NCBI GenBank assembly: GCA_900550615.1
Contig: URSX01000068.1
Location: 1 to 9,330, forward strand
DNA length: 9,330 nucleotides
Direction: 5' to 3'
From: an uncultured Eubacteriales bacterium
Lineage (GTDB): Bacteria > Bacillota > Clostridia > Oscillospirales > Oscillospiraceae
The stretch's first letter is position 1; each line of letters starts with the position of its first letter. Below are positions 6,471-9,330 of the stretch, in pieces. Position numbers and translations under genes: made by a program. The notes beneath the pieces were generated by a model. That model did no database searches and was not told where the DNA came from. It saw nothing but the letters and a program-made list of their open reading frames with translations.

Positions 6471-6500
6471 TGTAAAATCCTGTTAAATCCTTGTAAAAAA
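6471..6500 (+). repeat. Tandem 10-base repeats upstream of the riboswitch promoter
   Basis: TGTAAAATCC (6471-6480) and TGTTAAATCC (6481-6490) differ at one base; a third degenerate unit, TTGTAAAAAA, follows (6491-6500). The array ends 4 bases before the -35 box. The period of one helical turn suits a regulator bound to one DNA face, or an A/T-rich UP-type element. Confidence 0.5.
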
Positions 6501-6504
6501 AACC

Positions 6505-6531
6505 TTGACAGACGGGCGGCACTGTGATACT
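6505..6531 (+). promoter_or_regulatory. Promoter of the c-di-GMP riboswitch operon
   Basis: A perfect TTGACA (6505-6510) lies 15 bases before GATACT (6526-6531), which is preceded by TG one base upstream as in extended -10 promoters. The short spacer is less than ideal; TACTTT (6528-6533) gives 17 bases but a poorer -10. Transcription would begin around 6538, just ahead of the aptamer. Confidence 0.65.
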
Positions 6532-6544
6532 TTATAAATAAGTT

Positions 6545-6627
6545 AAAAATTTGGGCAAAACTGCCGTGAGGCAGTGACGCAAAGCCAAGGGGACTTAGTT
6601 TTTTAAGTTAGCCCGGTTGCAATTTTT
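6545..6627 (+). promoter_or_regulatory. Cyclic di-GMP-I (GEMM-I) riboswitch aptamer
   Basis: The class hallmarks appear in order: GGGCAAA (6553-6559); P2, ACTGCC/GGCAGT (6560-6565 with 6570-6575) capped by a GNRA loop GTGA; the conserved GACGCAAAGCC (6576-6586); then P3, GGG-ACTTA with TAAGT-TAG-CCC (about 6590-6614). P1 can form from AAAAATT (6545-6551) with AATTTTT (6621-6627), extended by GCAA/TTGC (6555-6558 with 6617-6620). The GNRA loop would dock into P3 as in known structures. This RNA binds c-di-GMP and controls the genes that follow through the overlapping terminator. Confidence 0.93.
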
Positions 6628-6656
6628 GGAGATTGCAACCGGGTTTTATATTTCTT
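6612..6656 (+). terminator. Riboswitch-controlled intrinsic terminator (expression platform)
   Basis: CCCGGTTGCAAT (6612-6623) forms a perfect 12-bp stem with 6632-6643 around TTTTGGAG, followed by TTTTATATTTCTT. The left arm uses the aptamer's P3 and P1 3' strands, so aptamer and terminator cannot form together. Ligand-stabilised aptamer should block the terminator, giving an ON switch. Confidence 0.88.
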
Positions 6657-6680
6657 CAGGCGTATGGGGAGGTGCCGGGT

Positions 6681-7484
6681 ATGGAACAACTGGATATCTG
6701 CGTCACCCGCACCATAGACAGCGGCGTGGTTCCCATTGAGCTGCGCTTCACCCCGATTTACGACTGCCTATTCTCCAACGTCGCGGGTTTCCGCGGTCAG
6801 GTCAGTGTCAACAGCGTGCTGTATGGCGTCCTGACCCCACAGGACTACCTGCCTGCGCTGGAGGAGGACAGAGAGCTGGCTACAGCCTTCACGACCCGGA
6901 GCCTCCGGGCGGTGCTCTCTACCCTCTCCCGCCTGCGCCCGGAGACCCGCGACCTCTCTTATATCACCATCCGCTGCCCTATGACTCTGGTCAAAAAAGG
7001 GGCGCTGCCGGCAGAGCCGGCCCGCATCCTGCGGGGCGCTGAGCCCCGCCACGCCGCCATGATCTGCCTGACATTCGGGCAGGAACTGCTGCATTTGCCG
7101 AAAAAGACCCTGGGGGATGTGCTGCTGTACATCCGCTCCCTGGGGTGCAAGGTGGCCGTGGAGGGCTACGGACGGGAGGACTTTCCCATGACAGCGCTGC
7201 CCTACGGCGTACCGGATCTGCTGATTATGGCGGAGCCTGCGGCACCGGGGGAGGACGACGCCCGGCTGGCGGCCTATGTGAGCTTTGCCAAGAGCCTGGG
7301 CGCACAGGTGCTGGCAGAGGGCGTGGGCACCGAGGGGCGGCTGCGGCAGCTCAACAGCGCCCAGTGCGACGTATACACACCGGCCCGGGGCCTGCGGGTG
7401 AACGGACAGGGCATGTATGCGCAGAAGGAGCTGGCCCAGCTCCTGACGGAAAGGGGGTTGGCGAACGTTGCCGGATCAAATTAA
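6681..7484 (+). CDS. Degenerate EAL-domain protein, probably a non-catalytic c-di-GMP effector
   Basis: A 267-residue soluble protein with the outline of an EAL barrel: an opening FTPIYDC (23-29), a middle repeat of strands and helices, and LAEGVGTEGRLRQL (211-224) followed by CDVYTPARGL, matching the AEGVET...GCD-x-x-QG end of the family. Catalytic residues are mostly lost: EAL is replaced in AGFRGQVSV, the DD pair reads VEGYGRED, the catalytic Lys position reads IMAE, and the final Gln is absent. Only the AEGV glutamate remains, so phosphodiesterase activity is unlikely; c-di-GMP or partner binding is possible. ATG 6681 follows GGGGAGG (6666-6672), just after the riboswitch terminator. It overlaps the next gene by 17 bases. 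Barrel assignment is by motif outline only. Confidence 0.8.
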   Translation: MEQLDICVTRTIDSGVVPIELRFTPIYDCLFSNVAGFRGQVSVNSVLYGVLTPQDYLPALEEDRELATAFTTRSLRAVLSTLSRLRPETRDLSYITIRCPMTLVKKGALPAEPARILRGAEPRHAAMICLTFGQELLHLPKKTLGDVLLYIRSLGCKVAVEGYGREDFPMTALPYGVPDLLIMAEPAAPGEDDARLAAYVSFAKSLGAQVLAEGVGTEGRLRQLNSAQCDVYTPARGLRVNGQGMYAQKELAQLLTERGLANVAGSN

Positions 7485-8241
7485 ACAACCGGGCTCCGTG
7501 CTGACCCGCTCGGCGGAGGAGGTCAAGCGCTATCGACTGTATAAAAAAATCATTCCGCCGATTTTGGGTCTTGTGACCCTGGTGCTGATCATCGTATACA
7601 TCATCGCCATCCTGTTTACCAAGTACGGCAGCTTCACGGTGAAGATCAACAACCTCACCGACCGGAAATATTATCTGACCCTGTGCGAGACGGATAAGTT
7701 TTTAAACCCCGTCTCCTACCTTAACTCCAAGGCCATCAAGGACGTTACCAACATCGACGGACGCAGCCTGCCCGGCAACCTGAACGACGTGGACGGCGAG
7801 CACAACGGCGAGAACTATGTGGCCTACACCTTCTATGCCAAGAACGTGGGCCAGAGCACCATCACCTACGACTACGACCTGGTCATCTCCCGCAAGACCG
7901 TGGGGGTGGATTCGGCCATCCGGGTGCGGGTGTACTATACCCCGTTTTATTATGACAGCATTACCAAAGAGTACGACATAAACGGTAATTATACCGATTA
8001 TGCCAAGCCCCGCACCGGGGGCAACGGCCTGCCGGAGGTAGATCCGGACAACCGCACCATGACGAACTTTGCCGCCAGCGGCTCGGTGATGGAGGGCACG
8101 GTCTCCGGCTTCAAGCCCGGGGATATCTCCAAGATCACCGTGGTGATCTGGATCGAGGGCAATGACCCGGACTGCACCGACGATATCCTCGGCGGTGAGT
8201 TCAAGGTGGACATGGTCATGAACGTGGTGGCCGCAGACTGA
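7468..8241 (+). CDS. Single-pass membrane protein with extracellular TasA-like domain
   Basis: A 257-residue protein I do not recognise by name. Residues 1-27 are basic and cytoplasmic (RYRLYKK), 28-50 form one membrane helix, and about 200 residues face outside by the positive-inside rule. The outer domain is rich in beta-strand patterns (YVAYTFYAKNVG, SAIRVRVYYTPFYYD) and ends with KITVVIWIEGNDPDCTDDIL followed by GGEFKVDMVMNVV, a type of ending seen in SipW-dependent camelysin/TasA-like clostridial proteins. Cys73 and Cys236 could form a disulfide. Start TTG 7468 has AAGGGGG 10 bases upstream and overlaps the EAL gene, indicating coupling; GTG 7498 is an alternative with no clear binding site. 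I infer an anchor or minor subunit for the secreted protein downstream. Confidence 0.72.
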   Translation: MPDQIKQPGSVLTRSAEEVKRYRLYKKIIPPILGLVTLVLIIVYIIAILFTKYGSFTVKINNLTDRKYYLTLCETDKFLNPVSYLNSKAIKDVTNIDGRSLPGNLNDVDGEHNGENYVAYTFYAKNVGQSTITYDYDLVISRKTVGVDSAIRVRVYYTPFYYDSITKEYDINGNYTDYAKPRTGGNGLPEVDPDNRTMTNFAASGSVMEGTVSGFKPGDISKITVVIWIEGNDPDCTDDILGGEFKVDMVMNVVAAD

Positions 8242-8546
8242 GTTATGCCCAGCGGGGCCGACCCGGCCCCTGCCGGCCTATGCGTTTCCATTCCCGCGCA
8301 CAAGCCCGGGGACGGAGGCCCCGCTGCCGCATATATACTAAGCGCAGTCTGATTTTACCCAAGCTCCCTCTCCTGAGGCGGGGCGTTTACCCCTTCGCCC
8401 TGCCCCCATGAAGCCGACCCGGAGCGGCGCCCCGACAGGGACGCCGCCCCGGAAATGGCTATAAAAATGTTCCTGCCCGTCCGGAGCGCTTCCTCCGGCG
8501 GTTTGGATAAAAAAAGAAAAATCTAAAGAAAAGCGAGGAGAAACAA
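8242..8546 (+). promoter_or_regulatory. GC-rich, hairpin-filled leader before the fibre gene
   Basis: No convincing gene. Visible structures are GGGGCC/GGCCCC (8254-8259 with 8265-8270), the competing long-range pair AGCGGGGCC (8251-8259) with GGCCCCGCT (8317-8325), a strong hairpin at 8419-8452, and CCGGAG/CTCCGG near 8480-8500. None has a T-tract, so none is a clear terminator. TATACT (8334-8339) and TATAAA (8460-8465) could be -10 boxes but lack good -35 partners. The last 40 bases turn A-rich and carry GAGGAG (8535-8540), six bases before the next ATG. The layout suggests separate or post-transcriptional control of the fibre gene. Confidence 0.55.
8419..8452 (+). other. Strong hairpin in the fibre-gene leader
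   Basis: CCGG-A-GCGGCG-C-CCC pairs with GGG-A-CGCCGC-C-CCGG around a GACA loop: 13 base pairs with two internal mismatches. No T-tract follows (GAAATGGC), so it is more likely an RNA-stability or attenuation element than a terminator. Confidence 0.5.
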
Positions 8547-9296
8547 ATGAAGAAGTTCAGAAAACTGATTCCCGCACTGTGCATGCTGCTGGTCTCGGCA
8601 TTGTTTGTGGGAACCTCCACCTACGCATGGTTTTCGATGAACACCACAGTAACCGCCGCGAATATGCAGATTACTGCCAAGTCGGATACCACCTATCTGC
8701 TCATCAGCGATGATAAGACCAACGCTGATGGGATTCAGGCGCAAAGCCAGACAAAACTTACCTGGACAGATAATAAAGATCTGTATCCCGCAGCGCTCAA
8801 GGTACCGACTACTAATCCTTTCACAGATGCCGATGACAACTGGTGGTATGCGCAGGCTGAGGCAAAGACTGCTGCGACCAAGAAGGAAGGCACTGTAGTC
8901 AAGTTCGGTGAAACCAAGTCCGACAAGAATGGTACTGCAGCTGCTGATACAGAAACCTTCGGTCAGCGTGTGCTGAAGAAGACGGTGTATCTTACCCTTT
9001 CTGACGGTTCTACGGCATCTACTGCGCTGAACGTCAAGTTTGATACGTTCACTGATAGCATTGGCGCTAAAAATGCAACGAAAATCGTTGTTGCTACTGA
9101 GAATAACGCTCTGTATTTTGATGCAACGAACGCCACAGTTGCACAGAAATTGGCTGACGCAGGCACGTTGACAGATACCGATGTTCTCACCGTAAAGATT
9201 TTTGTTTACTTCGATGGTGAGAATGCAGATGTCTTTACCGATAATATTCAAAATCTTAATAGTGCAACGGCGGGAATTAATTTCTCGCTTGCCTGA
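8547..9296 (+). CDS. Secreted TasA/camelysin-like fibre or matrix protein (SipW-type leader)
   Basis: A 249-residue exported protein. Residues 1-27 are a signal peptide: basic MKKFRK, a hydrophobic core, then GTSTYAWFSMNTTVTAANMQ. This matches the SipW-dependent leader of TasA-like proteins (G-T-x-A-x-F followed by a T/N-rich start), with likely cleavage between Ala27 and Trp28. The mature part is rich in Thr, Ala, Asp and Asn, has no Cys and looks mainly beta, as in fibre-forming proteins. Its C-terminus, LTVKIFVYFDGENADVFTDN, parallels the ending of the membrane protein before it. The ATG follows GAGGAG by 6 bases. The gene is clearly more A/T-rich than its neighbours. Fibre formation is inferred from the leader and context; a protease role, once proposed for camelysin, cannot be excluded. 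Confidence 0.75.
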   Translation: MKKFRKLIPALCMLLVSALFVGTSTYAWFSMNTTVTAANMQITAKSDTTYLLISDDKTNADGIQAQSQTKLTWTDNKDLYPAALKVPTTNPFTDADDNWWYAQAEAKTAATKKEGTVVKFGETKSDKNGTAAADTETFGQRVLKKTVYLTLSDGSTASTALNVKFDTFTDSIGAKNATKIVVATENNALYFDATNATVAQKLADAGTLTDTDVLTVKIFVYFDGENADVFTDNIQNLNSATAGINFSLA

Positions 9297-9330
9297 TGGA
9301 TTAAAGCACTAAGTTAGTTTTCTCCCGCGG

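Noticed and set aside
8245..8352. 35-residue small open frame in the fibre leader (MPSGADPAPAG...)
   Set aside because: No ribosome binding site, low-complexity Pro/Gly/Ala composition as expected of GC-rich non-coding DNA, and it overlaps the strongest hairpin pairings.
8242..8546. Second riboswitch before the fibre gene
   Set aside because: Searched by eye for GEMM-I, GEMM-II and other common clostridial aptamer cores. None of their conserved strings is present.
8523..9251. Leftward 242-codon open frame opposite the fibre gene
   Set aside because: No good binding site and no motif. The rightward frame has a signal peptide, a proper binding site and family-like sequence.

Overview
The window looks like chromosomal DNA from a GC-rich, Gram-positive-type gut clostridium, probably Oscillospiraceae. 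This is an inference from strong AGGAGG-type ribosome binding sites, GTG/TTG starts, clostridial-type phosphatidylserine synthase and decarboxylase, a GEMM-I (cyclic di-GMP-I) riboswitch, and a secreted protein with a TasA/SipW-like leader.

Left part (1-3990). The window opens inside the 3' end of a tRNA (probably tRNA-Ala) with its terminator. About 300 bases follow with no convincing gene but several terminator-like hairpins. A leftward block then holds a response regulator and histidine kinase (OmpR/HPK1 type, 8-base overlap), a perfect 17-bp hairpin without a T-tract, a short coding-like relic, and a MATE efflux transporter with its own promoter.

Middle (3990-5630). A divergent control region has two TTAAGAA repeats exactly 10 bases apart. 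They replace the -35 box of a rightward promoter with a perfect TATAAT. It drives pssA and psd, which overlap by 4 bases and make phosphatidylethanolamine from CDP-diacylglycerol. A strong bidirectional terminator ends the unit.

Scar (5669-6311, leftward). Three fragments lie end to end: the N-terminal part of a FecCD-type iron permease, the C-terminal tail of its binding protein, and the C-terminal half of a SAM-dependent methyltransferase. This is the remnant of a deleted iron-uptake locus.

Right part (6471-9330), the most interesting. A promoter preceded by 10-bp tandem repeats drives a cyclic di-GMP-I riboswitch, whose 3' strand is shared with an intrinsic terminator. The layout predicts that ligand turns expression on. 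Downstream are an EAL-domain protein that has lost nearly all catalytic residues, a single-pass membrane protein with a large extracellular domain (17-base overlap), a 305-base GC-rich leader full of hairpins, and a secreted, Thr/Ala/Asp-rich protein with a SipW-type leader. The last two share a C-terminal motif. I read this as a c-di-GMP-induced surface fibre or matrix system: a cytoplasmic degenerate EAL protein, a membrane anchor, and a fibre subunit. The riboswitch is well supported; the fibre role is inference.
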